Shown here one piece after another: positions 21,459 to 33,625 of a stretch of DNA of 64,000 bases (positions within the stretch are counted from its first letter, which is position 1; each line of letters begins with the position of its first letter). The notes under the pieces are model-generated. The model did not search any database and was not told the DNA's origin. It was given only the letters and a program-made list of their open reading frames with translations. The position numbers and the translations under genes are program-made. Source of the DNA: Eriocheir sinensis (Eukaryota > Arthropoda > Malacostraca > Decapoda > Varunidae); assembly GCF_024679095.1 (NCBI RefSeq), contig NW_026111758.1, positions 20,001 through 84,000 on the forward strand, in the 5' to 3' direction.

Positions 21459-21811
21459 AGGTCCCGACACACTTGTCCCCAAACATTGTCGGAAACCTTG
21501 CTCCCAACACGTTGCCAGCATATCAGACACACCTTCCTGAACATGCTGCCAACACTGTCAAAGCAACGGCTGATGACACTGGTCCAGGCAAATACTATGA
21601 CATATTCACTGCTGCCTTCTGGTACACAGACACGTGTCTCCAGCGGTGCTCATAACAATATTGGCTGGTGAGGATTTGTGTTGTAGTATTTGTCCCGACC
21701 AGTGTCATCAGGCATTGCTTTCAAAGTGTTGGTATTGCCTTCACAAATTTGTTTCTGCTGTGTCCAGAGCAGTGTTCCTGACAGTGCTCGGGGGCAAGTG
21801 TGTCTGGGCCT
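21459..21811. mobile_element. PIF/Harbinger-like foldback MITE, 353 bp
   Basis: Long imperfect inverted repeat: the left end AGGTCCCGACACACTTGTCCCC corresponds to the right-end reverse complement AGGCCCAGACACACTTGCCCCC, and homology runs inward past TGATGACACTGGTC. It is flanked by TTA on both sides (21456-21458, 21812-21814). A 3-bp TWA duplication is characteristic of PIF/Harbinger insertion. No coding capacity. Confidence 0.75.
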
Positions 21812-21922
21812 TTACACAGACATTAATTCCAAACTAGGTGGTGGTCTGTCCTTGGGCCTAAGTGAAATTGTATTCTGTCAAATGCCACCAAGACTTTGCA
21901 TTTCCACTTTAGTGAATATTAA

Positions 21923-22274
21923 CCCTCTCACACACTTTCCTGCCAGTGGCATGTATGTTTGGGGCCCTAGTGCATTTTCATGCCCATGGCCTGAATGGGA
22001 ACAAAAATGTTATTTTGAAATACTTATATTCACACCAATAATGCCATTTTCTGGTTGAACACAAGTAATTTTTATTGTCACTAAATGTTATTAATGTGTT
22101 AGTGTACTAATAACAAAGCCACTGATATAATATTTAAAGGGTGAGTGCAGTCTTGGGGGGGAACTGACAGAGAAACAAAATATTTTGGCGCGTAGAAAAA
22201 AGCTGCCCAGAGCAGGGAGGCTGCAAAGAGGCACAGGAAAGACAACTTATTCAAACTTATAGTGCATGAGAGGG
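21923..22274. mobile_element. piggyBac-like MITE, 352 bp
   Basis: Bounded by TTAA (21919-21922 and 22275-22278) with terminal inverted repeats CCCTCTCACAC / reverse complement CCCTCTCATGC. No coding region. The termini resemble those of the 674-bp element at 12711-13384 (CCGTGTCGCAC / CCCTCTCGCGC), which suggests one family. Confidence 0.75.
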
Positions 22275-22469
22275 TTAAGTTGATTTTAAGTTATTACAAG
22301 CCACTTATTGAAACCTTTACTGCACAAGAGAGTAAGTTAAAACAAGCCACCCCATTCCCTGTACCCCCCCCTCCCCCAGCAGGTTTGGGCAGTAACTATA
22401 GTGTAACCTTGCAAGTTGTTGTGAGAATATAGATTAATAAAGAAGAAACTGAAGACAACTTAAGTGTTT

Positions 22470-22496
22470 CTGTGTGTGTGTGTGTGTGTGTGTGTG
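22470..22496. repeat. (GT)n tract
   Basis: Alternating GT run of 27 bases. Confidence 0.9.
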
Positions 22497-23150
22497 GCGA
22501 ACATATGACGTAATGCCAGTATGTAAATGACGCAGCAACGATATATATCACAATGGCATTGGTTTGAACTGAAACATACAAAGATTATGTCTTGTCCTAG
22601 ACCTCAATGAGCAGGCTCCTGGGTTACCAAGGCTGGCTCCCAGTCCTTTCCAAAGACGCACTAACAGGCACGTATAACCACGGTACAGGCTCACCGTCAC
22701 GTCCAGGAACGTGGCGGCCAAACGTGCTGACCACAAGCCTCGGGTGACCTCAGTGAACACCGCCATCCCTGCCGCCTACGTCACCACTTCGCTGCCATCA
22801 CACCACACAAAATACACAAACAAAACCTACCATGGCACAAAACCACAAAAGTAACCCCCATTCAAGCCACCATACACCATCTAAAACTATAAATCTATAA
22901 ATGTAACAAATGAGTCATGTAAACATTGTAATTGTACATTGTACAGTACACAATGCCTCGTTCAGGCGCCAAATACGAAATGCTCTGACGGCGCTTACAC
23001 CCTCCCCTTTGAGTCCTCCTGACGATTCAAAACTTGGCAGTCTCCAACTCCACCTCACGTAGCTTCCAGCATATATAAGGTGCATGAGGGACAGATAGGT
23101 AGTACAACAACATCTGAGACACAACAACACTTGCTTACATCCCAATAGTA
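22497..23150. other. Unassigned sequence with a TATA-like motif
   Basis: No gene recognised. CATATATAAGG at about 23071-23081 resembles a TATA box and is followed by a gene-free 70 bp, so an LTR or promoter remnant is possible but unproven. Confidence 0.25.
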
Positions 23151-23168
23151 TCCATCATCATCATCATT

Positions 23169-24297
23169 TCATTGACGCCTGCTCCTAGGAGCTCCCACCA
23201 GGGGATGGTCACGGCAGAAGAGCTTCCAACTTTCTCTATCCAGACACTCCCTCCTTGCCTGCTCCAAGTTTCTCAAAGATCTTTCCCCCCTCTCCCAAAC
23301 GTACTCTTGCACCCTATCCCTCCATTTCACTGGAGGTCGTCCTCTAGCATTCCCTCCCACTATCTCACTCACATACACCCTTCTGGTTATCTTACTCTCT
23401 TCCATTCGCTCCATGTGGCCAAACCACTTTAAAGTCTGTCGCTTCACTTCTTCCACCACTCCACACTTCTTCCCTTCACCCCTGTGACACATTCCAAAGC
23501 GCTCGTATACACTTTCATTACTCATTCCATCCATTCTACTCACACCACAAGCACTCATCAAATAACACATTTCCACTGCCTGCACTCTAGACCTCTGACT
23601 TTCATTCCAGACCCACATTTCACTTGCATATGTGAAGGTTGGTACTATTATTGTATTTCTCAAATCCCTCTTTACCTCCATGCTCACACTTCTGCCATTC
23701 ATGATTCATCCCAAAGACCCTACCACCCTTCTTCCTTGCAATGCCCTTTCTCTTATCTCTACCTCCATTACCACCATACTTACACATAGCTGATCCAAGG
23801 TACTTAAACTCATTGACCTCCTCCATTTCTTCACCATTCAAAATTATTTTGCATTCTTTTTCACATTTAATTCCCACTCTATATGGGCATATAAACTCTA
23901 CACCCTCACTTCTACTTCGCTCACAAGCCATCACTTTACTTTTGTTGACATTTACTTTCAGCTTTCTCCTGTTCCAGACACTATCAAAAACACTTACCAA
24001 ATTCTGTAGGTCACTTTCATTTTCTGCAATGAGCACCGTGTCATCAGCAAACAGTATCGAATTCAGTACCCACTTCCTTCCCTCATCGAACAGTCTTACT
24101 CCAACTTCTTCAACTTTGCCCGTAATTTCTCTAATAACACCATCCATATAAATATTGAATAACCATGGTGACATGACGCACCCTTGTCTTAAGCTCACTT
24201 TTATCTCAAAATGTTCACTTGTTTCTCCAGTAATTTTGACACATGCAGATGCATCCTCATAGAAAGACTTTATTGCACTAAGCAGTTTTCCTCCCAC
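23169..24297 (-). pseudogene. RTE-like LINE RT palm and C-terminal domain
   Basis: Two overlapping frames. The first (24297-23620) has LRQGCVMSPWLFNIYMDGV (RT motif B region) and SILFADDTVLIAENESDLQ (catalytic motif C with ADD), then FKYLGSAM. The second (23702-23169) carries TYASEMWVWNESQRSRVQAV, KRQTLKWFGHMERM and GRPPVKWRDRVQEY, the conserved C terminus of RTE-like ORF2. One frameshift near 23660 joins them. Confidence 0.8.
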
Positions 24298-24484
24298 ACC
24301 ATAAATCTTTAAAACATCTCACAATGCAATCCAATCGACTCTGTCATAAGCTTTCCAAATCCATGAAGGCAGCGTATAGTTTCTTCCCTTTTGCTAATAT
24401 TTTTCTACTACCATCCTGAAGGCAAATATCTGATCCACATCCCTTCCCTTCCTGAACTCCTTCCAAACTCTTCACGCTACAAAC

Positions 24485-24830
24485 TAACCTGAGAACAAGA
24501 AACAACAGAAAATCAATTCAAGCAAAGCAATGCAATACCAACATCGGCAGGAGTTATTTCTCGAATAGAGTTGTTCACCACTGGAACAGCCTTCCTGCAG
24601 AAGTGGTTAGCGCAGAGACCATCAACTCCTTCAAGAAATGCACTGATCGCCACTTTGCTGCATCGGGAGTGAACTGAACGTTCCCAAGAGTAGGTACACA
24701 AGCGCTTTAATCTTTCCCTGCAAGCCACTCCTATGGCAAACGGATTGATTAAATCACTGAACGCAGGCAGCCTAGTAATGAGCCAACAGGCTTTCTGCTG
24801 CCTGCTAGTCCATGTTTCCTTGTTCTTCAC
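24485..24830 (+). pseudogene. CR1-like LINE C-terminal scrap inside the RTE copy
   Basis: Plus strand reads RSYFSNRVVHHWNSLPAEVV, then SAETINSFKKCTDRHF and a stop at about 24676. This is the conserved ORF2 end (NRVVxxWNxLP) of CR1-like LINEs, also seen at 44585 and 55420. RTE sequence is present on both sides in the opposite orientation, so this is an insertion or rearrangement. Confidence 0.65.
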
Positions 24831-24916
24831 TGATTTTCTCTTCTGTAAGTCTTTGCACCCTCTCTATTATGACTTTTCCATATACCTTTCCGGGAATACT
24901 CAGCAGACTTATATCT

Positions 24917-25883
24917 CTATAGCTCCCACATTCCCCTCTCCTGCCTTTCCCCTTGTAAACTGGGACAATGATGGCTTTCGTCCAGTCTGCAGGCCTTCCA
25001 TGCTACTTCACATATCTTGACCTTCCATTTAACAACTACATCTCCTCCACACTTCAACATTTCTGCTGTGATTCCATCAGTTCCTGCTGCCTTTCCATTT
25101 TTTAATCTTTTTATTGCCTGATTTACTCCTTCATATGTTATACTTCTTTCTTTATATACTCCTCCTCTACCTCTACTCAAAACTGCTGCTGTTACAGCTG
25201 CTGGACGTCCACCCTCAAAATTCATTAAGTTTTTGAAATATTCTCTCCATCTCTCTTTCACAGCTTCCCCGTCTTTCAACATCTTTCCATTCTCATCCAT
25301 AACTTCATTTATTTTACCTGAGGAGATATTTTCTGCATTTCTTTCGTTTTTTACTTCTTTCCAATATGATTTCCTGTTCCTTTATATTTTCACTTAGTCT
25401 TTTCCAGTCTTCATCAACTCTCTTCTTACTTTCTTTTATTGCTTGTTTTAATTTCATTTTGCATTCTCTATATTTCTTTTTCCTTTCCCTTTTTACTTGT
25501 TCAGACACATTTTTTTCTTGAGTTTTCTTAAAAAGTTCCCTTTTCTCCTTTACTATCCTCCTTATCTCTTCTGTCCACCTTGAATTTCCTTTTCTTTTTC
25601 CATCTCTCACCACTTTCATCCCTAACACTTTTTTTGTTGTAGTTACCATTATTTCTTTAAATGTTCCAAAAACTTTTTCAATATTTGTATTATCTTTTAC
25701 ACTTTCACATTTTTCACTTAAAGCTTCTGCCATTTCACATTTATACTCATCTTTTATTTCTTTTTCCTGTAACTTTTCTATCTTCAATATTTCCTTTTTT
25801 ACTTCACCTTTCTTTTCAAACACCCACTTTTCTTTCATCTTTAACTTTGCCAGCACTGCAAGATGGTCAGATCCATTGAACAT
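24917..25883 (-). pseudogene. RTE-like LINE linker and RT N-terminal region
   Basis: Frame 25883-25314 is a Lys/Glu-rich linker beginning MFNGSDHLAVLAKL, which carries the endonuclease Ser-Asp-His motif. Frame 25300-24917 reads KERWREYFKNLMNFEG and LKNGKAAGTDGITAEMLK, the RT motif 0. A frameshift separates them and another precedes the interruption at 24830. Confidence 0.75.
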
Positions 25884-25910
25884 TCCTCTTACTACCTTCG
25901 CGTCACAAAT

Positions 25911-26711
25911 TTATTTTCTAAGCCTTTCATCTACTGCCACATAATCAATCAATCCTTTTTGCTCATTATCTTCTCCCCTCCTCCATGTGTATCGGTGGAT
26001 ATTCTTGTGCTGAAAGAAGGTGTTCGCTAGGAACATTCCCCTCTCAGCACAGACATCCACCAGGCACTCTCCATTTTCATTCTTCCCAGGTATCCCCCAT
26101 TTTCCCACCACATCCATCACACATTCATCACCCACTTTAGCATTCATGTCTCCCATCATAATAAGTTTCCTTTCTTTCTCAAAACTCTTCAAACATGCAT
26201 TCACTTCCTCCCAAAAAGCTTCCCTTTCTCTCAGTCCTTTTTTACTTTTTACATTTACTGGTGCATAAATACACACCCATGCATACTTTTCTAAACCTAC
26301 TTTTCCTTTCACCCACACAATTCTTGATCCCTTCCAACCATAATCAGTCACACCATTCCACACTCTTTCAGACATCACAATAGCACATCCTTCCTTACTC
26401 CTGCCTCTATACTTCTCATCTATCCCCGTCCATACAACCCCCCCAGGCACACCCTCCCACGTACCCTCTCTACCATCACTCACACCAGTTCCTCGAATAT
26501 GTGTTTCACTCACTCCCAACACATCCACTCTACCATTTACAAAATTTTCAATCATCACTCTCCTCTTTTCCTCACCACCTAAACCATTCACATTTATAGA
26601 CACCAGTCTCATACATTCCTTTCTCTTCTGCCACCCTCTGTAAGTGTATCCCCACAGCCTAAATATTATCATCCTCACACATGACACAGGTCTGTCCAGA
26701 AGAGCTTCCAC
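25911..26711 (-). CDS. RTE-like LINE endonuclease domain
   Basis: A 266-residue frame. RLVSINVNGLGGEEK holds the metal-binding Asn, GVSETHIRG the catalytic Glu, MMGDMNAKVG the GD(M/F)N motif, and IDYVAVDERL the late Asp. Its first ~20 residues derive from upstream BEL sequence, so the true LINE start is internal (about 26640, MRLVSINVNG). The Asp-His motif follows after a frameshift in the next frame. Confidence 0.75.
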   Translation of the reverse strand: MEALLDRPVSCVRMIIFRLWGYTYRGWQKRKECMRLVSINVNGLGGEEKRRVMIENFVNGRVDVLGVSETHIRGTGVSDGREGTWEGVPGGVVWTGIDEKYRGRSKEGCAIVMSERVWNGVTDYGWKGSRIVWVKGKVGLEKYAWVCIYAPVNVKSKKGLREREAFWEEVNACLKSFEKERKLIMMGDMNAKVGDECVMDVVGKWGIPGKNENGECLVDVCAERGMFLANTFFQHKNIHRYTWRRGEDNEQKGLIDYVAVDERLRK

Positions 26712-27650
26712 ATTGAGTTACACTGCGGATCAATCCATCCTGACTTAATCTAACCTTATGGACAGACCTAATGGCCACTGGCACTTTGGAACACTTTCAT
26801 TTACTAGCAACACAATATTACCTACAGATAGACTCCTACCCTTTGCATGCCATTTTTGTCTTTCCTGCAGTGTAAGCAAATATGCGTGTTTCCTCCTCTT
26901 CCAAAATAAATCAGCTAAATACTGAATATGGCGCCACCTTTTCTTACAATACATGTCCTTTGATGTCATTTCACCAACATCATGAGGTCCGTCTCTCAGT
27001 GTAAGGAGATGGTTAGGCGTTAAGGGCTTTGGATCATTACAATCACCAGAAATATTGGACAGGGGACGGCTGCTGATAACCGCTTCCTTCACACATTAAT
27101 GTACTCAGAGCTTCATCAATCAGGGCTTGTTCCTTCATGACTCCATTCAACACCTTCCTCACAGTCCTAATCTGCCTTTCCCACACACCGCCAAAGTGAG
27201 ATGCATGATGTGGATTAACCTTCCAATCAATGTTCTTTAACAAGAGGGTACCACCATGTATACAGGACTGGTTCCAATCATTCATGGCTTCGCCTGATTC
27301 CCTTTGGGCCCCCATAAGGTTAGTGCCTCTGTCACAATGAATGTATCTACCCTGGCCTCTTCCAGCTATAACCCTTCTGAGAGCATTAATGAATGAAGTT
27401 GTGGACAAAGATTCAGCTATTTCAGTGTGCACTGCCCTCACTGTAAGGCACGAAAGGATTACACCATACCGTTTAACTTCTGATCTCCCTCTTTTGGTGC
27501 AGAATGGACCAAATCAATCTATACCTGTGGTAGTAAATGGTGGCTGACCTGAGCACACTCTGACGTCAGGAAGATCAGACATTTGTTGCTGTATCACAGG
27601 TGCCTGGTACCTGCAACACTTATGGCAATTCTCTATACACAAAGAGATAC
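26712..27650 (-). pseudogene. BEL/Pao-like LTR retrotransposon integrase remnant
   Basis: Minus strand, from 27650 down: an HHCC-like stretch (NCHKCCRYQAP), RAVHTEIAESLSTTSFINAL, HCDRGTNLMGA (catalytic-core Asp region) and NPHHASHFGGVWERQIRTVRK (catalytic Glu region). After a frameshift come SSRPLSNISG, PLTPNHLLTL and RRHIQ/YLADLFWKR. This order is specific to BEL/Pao integrase. At least two frameshifts are present, and no LTRs or other pol domains were found. It abuts the 5' end of the RTE-like LINE. Confidence 0.75.
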
Positions 27651-27779
27651 AGTGACATGCTGCAGCAACACTTGGTGACAAAGGAGGAACACTGAGGCAG
27701 GAAGAGGGACATTTACTTTATTTTTGTACTGAGGAGTTACTGATGCCAAATTCATTACCAGAGTGATGCAGGAGAAATA

Positions 27780-28027
27780 TTGAGCTGGAAACACAGAACT
27801 ATACTTAATTTTGTACACCCACAATCCTTACTCATGGATGGGTCACATCTGCCAGTTGTACTAGTTGCATTCATTGGCAAACAAGCAGCAGGTCTGTTTG
27901 CAGATGATACTGTGAGGCTGGCATCAAACGAGGAGGTGACGGGAATGTGTGGGTGCAGGACTTGTGGAGCGTGCCGAAGAGGGCTGAGGTGGTGTGGGCA
28001 ACGGGTGTGCTGATCTCTGTAAATATT
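27780..28027 (+). other. Possible RT scrap
   Basis: A frame at 27780-28013 contains AAGLFADDTVRLASNEE, which resembles RT motif C. The surroundings give no other RT motif. Low confidence. Confidence 0.3.
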
Positions 28028-28049
28028 CACACACACACACACACACACA
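28028..28049. repeat. (CA)n tract at the 5' end of LINE C
   Basis: Twenty-two bases of CA directly precede the first bases of LINE C. Confidence 0.9.
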
Positions 28050-28137
28050 GGAGGAAATATACCTGGTGTAGTGTTGCAGAGGCCTGGGCTGCGCTAATGT
28101 TGGTTCGGTGGGTCTCCACTGGTGCAGTTTAGTGCGA

Positions 28138-29100
28138 TGAGTGAGAAGGAGGTAGATCAGGATGGATCACGCCAAGAAGCAGAAGAGGAAGAGCAGGAGG
28201 AGGAGACAACAACAGCGGGAGGAAAGTGAGTACAAGGCTGGAGGCACTTCAGCTGAGTTCTCTGGTTTTGCGAAATGAGACGACATTATACAAGAGAGTG
28301 CTGCTGATGGAAGAAAACTGGATAAATGGATCAGCATGGTAAAGAGAAGGGATGAGGAAGAAGAGCAGAATAGAGTATTCCACAGCGACCTGAGAAATAG
28401 GATAAAACGACTAGAGGAAAATGAGAAGAAATTGATTAAGGAAAATGAGGAGCTAAAGGAAAAAGCAGCAAAGTACGAAAGATCAATGAAGGAAGGTTTG
28501 GGAGTGGTAAGAAAGGAAAATGAAAACCTGAAGGAACTGGTAAACAAAGAAGAACAAAGAGTTAGAGAAGAGGTGAAGACGTGGAGAGTGGAGAATGAAA
28601 AAGCAAATGTAAGCCTAAGAGAAGTAATAGAACAGCAAATGAAAGAGGATAAAGAAGACGTGGAGAAAGAGGTTGTCAAGGCCTTAAAGAAAAATGAAGA
28701 ATTAGTGAGAGAAGTAGCAGACAAAAAAAGAAGTGTTATTATTTTGGGATGAAAGAAAAGAATATAATATATAAACCAAAAAGGGATAAAGAGGAACTGA
28801 AATCAGTCAAAGACCTGCTCAAGAACCTAAATGATGCAGAAAGGCAGAGTATCGAGGAGGAAGTAGACGAGATTTATAGAATGGGTCCATTTATTGAAGG
28901 GAAAACTAGACCAGTTAAGTTAAAACTAAAATCACAAATGGCAGCCGAAGACATACTATCTAGAACAACTAAACTAAAAAAAACGGAAGGATGTAAGGAT
29001 ATATATATAAAGAAAAATAGAAATGAAGAAGAAAGGATGAAATAGAATGAATTACTGGCAGAGACAAAAGTAAAAAATAACGCAAGATCTGAGGAAGAAA
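28138..29100 (+). pseudogene. LINE C ORF1, frameshifted
   Basis: An ATG at 28138 (MSEKEVDQDGSRQEAEEEEQ) opens a short frame that stops at 28228. The main part (28336-28752) is a Lys/Glu coiled coil ending KKRSVIILG. After a one-base shift, 28749-29045 gives EVDEIYRMGPFIEG and RPVKLKLKSQMAAEDILS, the RRM-like RNA-binding part seen in LINE A ORF1. Order and content match LINE A, but this copy is broken. Confidence 0.65.
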
Positions 29101-29141
29101 AAGAAGCATTTTTTTGGAGAATTTCGGGGGATCAAATCAAG

Positions 29142-30285
29142 AAATGGTTCATAAGGGAGAAGAGAAAGGGGAGCGAAAACTAGATAAGAAAGATACAGAG
29201 AGGGGAATAAGAATAATGTACACAAACGTAGATGGGTTGATCTCTAGTAAAATAGAGCTGCAAGATTATCTAAGAGAGAGGGATCCCATGATAGTTTGCC
29301 TAACTGAAACTAAACTAAAAGAAAACATCCAAATTGAGTTAGATGGAAGATACAATGTGTGGAGGAAGGATAGAATGGGCAAAGGCAGAGGAGGAGTGGT
29401 GATAATGATAAAGAAAGAGTTATTAGTAAAATCAATAGAATATGGAGAGGGAAAAGCAGAGATAGTGAGTGTAAGCTTGGAAAACAAGAACAGAGAAAGG
29501 ATGAGGACTGCAGTAACATATGTACCACCAAAAACTACATCATGGAGTAAAGAAGATTATGAAAACATGACTGATGACACCATACAGAGTTTGAGGAGAT
29601 TACTTAAGGCAAACAAAGGAGTAATACTAGTTGGCGATTTCAATTGCAAAGAGGTTGACTGGGAGAGGTTTGAGAGCAATGGTAGTGATGTGGCATGGGG
29701 GAATAGATTCTTGAATTTAATGATGGAAAATTTGATGATACAAAGGAAAGCACTAGATATAGAAGAGATGATGAACCAGCAAGACTGGATTTGGTGTTGA
29801 CAAGAGAAATTCACGTGAAGGATGAATTGAGGTATGATTGCCCCCTGGGAAAAAGTGATCACGTGCTCATAGAGATGGAAATGGAGGAGGGAGGAAGGGA
29901 ACAAGACGAGACTTATAGAAGCGATAGATTAAACTATAGGAAAGCAGGGGTGGAAAACCTCAAGAAGTTTTTTGGTGAAATGGATTGGAAAGAGTTAATG
30001 AGTACAAGCAAAGTTCAAGGAAAATATGATATTTTCATGAGGGCGTACAACACAGATGCTATGAAGTTCGTACCAAAATACAGACCGAGGGAGAGGGCTA
30101 AAAAGGACTGGTTTAATGCAAGATGTGCAAAGGCAAAAGAAAAGAGAGACAAAGCGTGGTCAAGATTAAAAAGAAACAAAAATCAAAGAAACAGAGAAGA
30201 CTTTAAGGCAGCGAGAAATGAGTACGTGAAAGTGAGAAAGGAAGAAGAAACGATACGAAAAGGATATTGTGGAAAAGTGTAAAGA
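29142..30285 (+). pseudogene. LINE C endonuclease, one frameshift
   Basis: Frame 29114-29800 has IMYTNVDGLIS (Asn), VCLTETKLKEN (Glu), GGVVIMIKKE and LVGDFNCKEVDWE. Frame 29791-30282 continues with LVLTREIH and GKSDHVLIEMEM (Asp-His). The shift falls at about 29795, between the GDFN and DxxL motifs. All catalytic motifs are present. Confidence 0.8.
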
Positions 30286-32025
30286 ACAACCTAAACTATT
30301 TTATAGATTTATAAATGGAAAAATTAAATCAAGAGAAACAATTGAAAGACTGACGGAAGAGAATGTAGAGATCGAAGATCCCAAAGGCATGGCGGAATTA
30401 TTTTACAAAAAATTCCAGCAAGTGTTTACCAAAGAATCATTATTTAATGAACCACAAGAAAACAACTTAGATGTATATATGGAAGAGGTCAAAATAGATA
30501 AAGAGGAGATAAAAAAACTATTGGGGGAATTGGAAGAAGGGAAGGCCGTGGGACCAGATGGAGTTTCAGGTTTTATACTTAAAGAGTGCAGAAATGAGCT
30601 AGTTGGCCCGATATATGACATCATTAGGTGCTCAATTAAAACGGGCACAGTGCCTAGGGAGTGGAAGAGGGCAGAAGTGGTACCTATATACAAAAGTGGA
30701 GAAAAGGAAGAACCCCTAAATTACAGACCGGTGTCTCTGACCAGTGTAGTATGCAAAATATGTGAGAAAGTAATAAAAGAACAATGGATGAGATTTCAAG
30801 AAGAACATAATCTAATCACAAACAATCAATATGGGTTTAGGAAAGGCCGCTCATGTGTGACAAACTTGCTGAGCTTTTACTCAAGAGTGACGGACAAATT
30901 ACAGGAAAGACGGATGGGTGGATTGCATTTACCTAGACTTAATGAAGGCATTTGACAAAGTTCCACATTCAAGACTGCTGTGGAAGCTAGAAAATAAAGG
31001 AGGATTGAGAGGGAAAATGGAGTGCTGGATGGAAAGCTACTTAAGAGGAAGAGAGATGAGAACCGTGGTTAAGGACACTAGATTGGAATGGAGAACGGTG
31101 GAAAGTGGAGTGCCCCAGGGGTCGGTTTTAGCACCAGTACTCTTCCTAGTCTATATTAATGATATGCCAGGGGGGAATAAACAGCTACATGAGCCTGTTT
31201 GCAGATGATGCTAAACTGCAAAGACATATAAGAAACAGTGAAGACTGCAAGGAGCTGCAAGAAGACCTAAACAAGATTTGGAAATGGAGTCAGAAATGGG
31301 AGATGAAATTCAACGTGAAGAAATGTCATGTTATGGAAATGGGAAAAAGTGTAGAAAGACCAAAATGGACATATAAAATGGAAGATCGTGAAATATTAAA
31401 GAAAGTAAATAAAAAGAGAGACCTGGGAGTAATAATGCAAGATTATATGCAACCAGGAAGTCATATAAATCGGATCTTTGGTGATACATATAACATGGTG
31501 AGAAATATAGGCATAGCATTCCACTACATGGACAAAGAAATGATGAAAAAATTAATAACTACTATGATCAGACCTAAACTAGAATACGCGGAAACAGTGT
31601 GGTCTCCACATATGAAGAAACACATAATAAAACTAGAAAGAATACAGAGGATGGCAACAAAAATGGTTCCAGAACTGGAGGGACTGACATATGAAGAGAG
31701 ACTAAAGGAAATGGACTTACCAACACTAGAACAAAGAAGAGAAAGAGGAGACCTAATACAAATATATAGGCTATTGAGTAACATGGAAGAAGTAGATAAC
31801 GAGAAATTGCTAAGAGAAGAACCTTCCAGCAGGAATACTGGAGGACATAGTAAAAAGTTGAGGAAAGGAAGATGCTCAAGAGACATAAAGAAATATAGCT
31901 TCCCACAAAGAAATAAAGAGGTTTGGAACAGATTAAGTGAAGAAATAGTATCGGCGAAGAGTGTGCAAAGTTTCAAGGAAAAGTTGGATAATTATAGAAA
32001 CGGAGACGGGACCACACGAGCGTAA
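30269..32025 (+). pseudogene. LINE C reverse transcriptase, two frameshifts
   Basis: Frame 30269-30955: LEEGKAVGPDGVSGFILKEC (motif 0), PLNYRPVSLTSVVCKI (motif 1), YGFRKGRSCVTNL. Frame 30918-31208: YLDLMKAFDKVPHSRLLWKL (motif A), SGVPQGSVLAPVLF (motif B). Frame 31159-32025: MSLFADDAKLQRH (motif C), then RPKLEYAETVWSP and the C-terminal WNRLSEEIVSAKSVQSFKEK. Frameshifts at about 30925 and 31185 separate otherwise complete motifs. The stop is followed by the tail repeats. Confidence 0.85.
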
Positions 32026-32077
32026 GCCCAGGCCCTGGAAAATTACGACTAGGTAAATACAACTAGGTAAATACACT

Positions 32078-32294
32078 GGTAACATTTCTGTGGCTTATGA
32101 TTCACACAAAGGAGGGAGTTTCCAGCTTAACAGACACTCACAACAGCTCTGGCCCCAGTCAAAGTTTCAAGTAATGGCCCTTGCCAGGCACACCCAGACC
32201 CAGAACACTTTGCCAACAGTGCCTGGGGAAGAGCTCCACACCCAGCATGAAGGGTGTCAGGCAAACCAGGCCACCAGCCCCTGGTGTGGGTACA

Positions 32295-32298
<4 letters not shown>
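32078..32298. other. Gap between LINEs C and D
   Basis: About 220 bp with no recognised feature, leading into the (CA)n tract. Confidence 0.4.
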
Positions 32299-32338
<40 letters not shown>

Positions 32339-32371
32339 ACACACATGCACGCACACACACACACACACACG
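32299..32371. repeat. (CA)n tract at the 5' end of LINE D
   Basis: Mostly pure CA with a few T/G interruptions, followed by poly-A and then LINE D coding sequence. Confidence 0.9.
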
Positions 32372-32394
32372 AAAAAAAAAAAATGTAAAACACA

Positions 32395-33625
32395 ATATAA
32401 TTACAGAAAAAACAGTATGGCTTTAGACAAGGGCGTTCATGTGTAACAAACTTATTGAGCTTTTACTCGAGTGACGGACATAACACAGGAGAGGGATTGG
32501 GTAGGTTGCATGTATTTGGACTTGAAGAAGGTTTTCAACAAAAATCCACATGCAAGACTATTATGGAAGCTGGAAAATAGAGGAGGATTGAAAGGGATGA
32601 AAAACTGGTTGTAAAGTTACTTAAAGGGAAGAGAAATGAGAACAGTGGTAAAGGACATGAAATCAGAATGGAGAAATGTAGATAGTGGGGTGCCTCAAGG
32701 ATCAGTACTGTCACCAATACTTTTCCTAGTATATATAAATGACATGCCGAAGAAAGTAAAGAGTTACATGAGCTTGTTTGCAGACGATGCAAAGCTGCTG
32801 AGACACATAAGAAATAGTAAAGACTGAAATTCTGCAAGAGGACCTGAATAAGATTTGGGAATGGAGTAAGAAATGGGAGACGAAGTTCAATGTGAAGAAA
32901 TGTCATGTAATGGAAATGGGAAAGAGTGAAGGGAGACCAAAATGGACATGTAGAATGGGAGATGGAGAAATATTAAAAGTTCAAGAAGAGAGATCTGGGA
33001 GTGATAATACAAAATAATCAAGTCACAGAGTCATGTAAATATGATATTCTGAGATATGTATAGAATGGTGAGATATATAGGAATAGCATTCCACTACATG
33101 GATAAAGATATGATGAAAAAGATGATTACCACTATGATTAGACCAAAGCTGGAATATGCAGAAACTGTGTGGTCTCCGCATGAGAAGAAACACGAGAAAA
33201 AACTAGAAAGAATACAAAGGATGGCAACAAAGATGGTTCCAGAACTGGAGGGATTGTCATATGAAGAAAGGTTAAAGGAAATGGACCTGCCAACACTGGA
33301 ACAAAGAAGAGAAAGGGGAGACCTAATACTAATTTACAAATTGTGGAATAAAATGGAAGAAGCAGATAATGTGGAGTTGCTACAAAGAGAAGGAAGAAAC
33401 ACCAGCAACACACGAGGACACAGTAATAAATTGAGAAAAGGAAGATGATTGAGACGTAAAAAAATATAGCTTCCTGCAAAGAAACATAGAGGTTTGGAAC
33501 AGACTAAGTGAGGATGTAGTATCAGCAAAGAGTGTGCACAACTTTAAGGAAAAGCTGGACAAATACAGATATGGAGACGGGACCACACGAGCGTCAGCCC
33601 AGGCCTTGTAAAATTACAACTAGGT

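Larger units (their letters stand above)
23151..26690 (-). mobile_element. RTE-like LINE, nearly full length, interrupted
   Basis: Minus-strand order from 26.7 kb down: endonuclease, linker, RT, C-terminal domain, then a 3' tail of (ATG)n (plus-strand catcatcatcatcat at 23154-23168), typical of RTE-type elements. It is frameshifted in several places, and about 340 bp of another LINE lies at 24485-24830 within its RT. A second copy of the same family occupies 62.3-63.8 kb on the plus strand. Confidence 0.8.
28050..32077 (+). mobile_element. CR1/jockey-like LINE 'C', nearly full length
   Basis: A 4.0-kb plus-strand element with ORF1, endonuclease, RT and a 3' tail carrying two copies of AACTAGGTAAATAC. 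Its 5' end lies directly against a (CA)n tract. It has only a handful of frameshifts, so it is the best reference for this family (elements A, B and D are relatives). The 5' UTR begins near GGAGGAAATATACCTGG. Confidence 0.85.

Noticed and set aside
23060..23100. TATA-like motif as an LTR promoter
   Set aside because: No LTR pair, primer-binding site or gag/pol in the right place was found; left as an unassigned note only.
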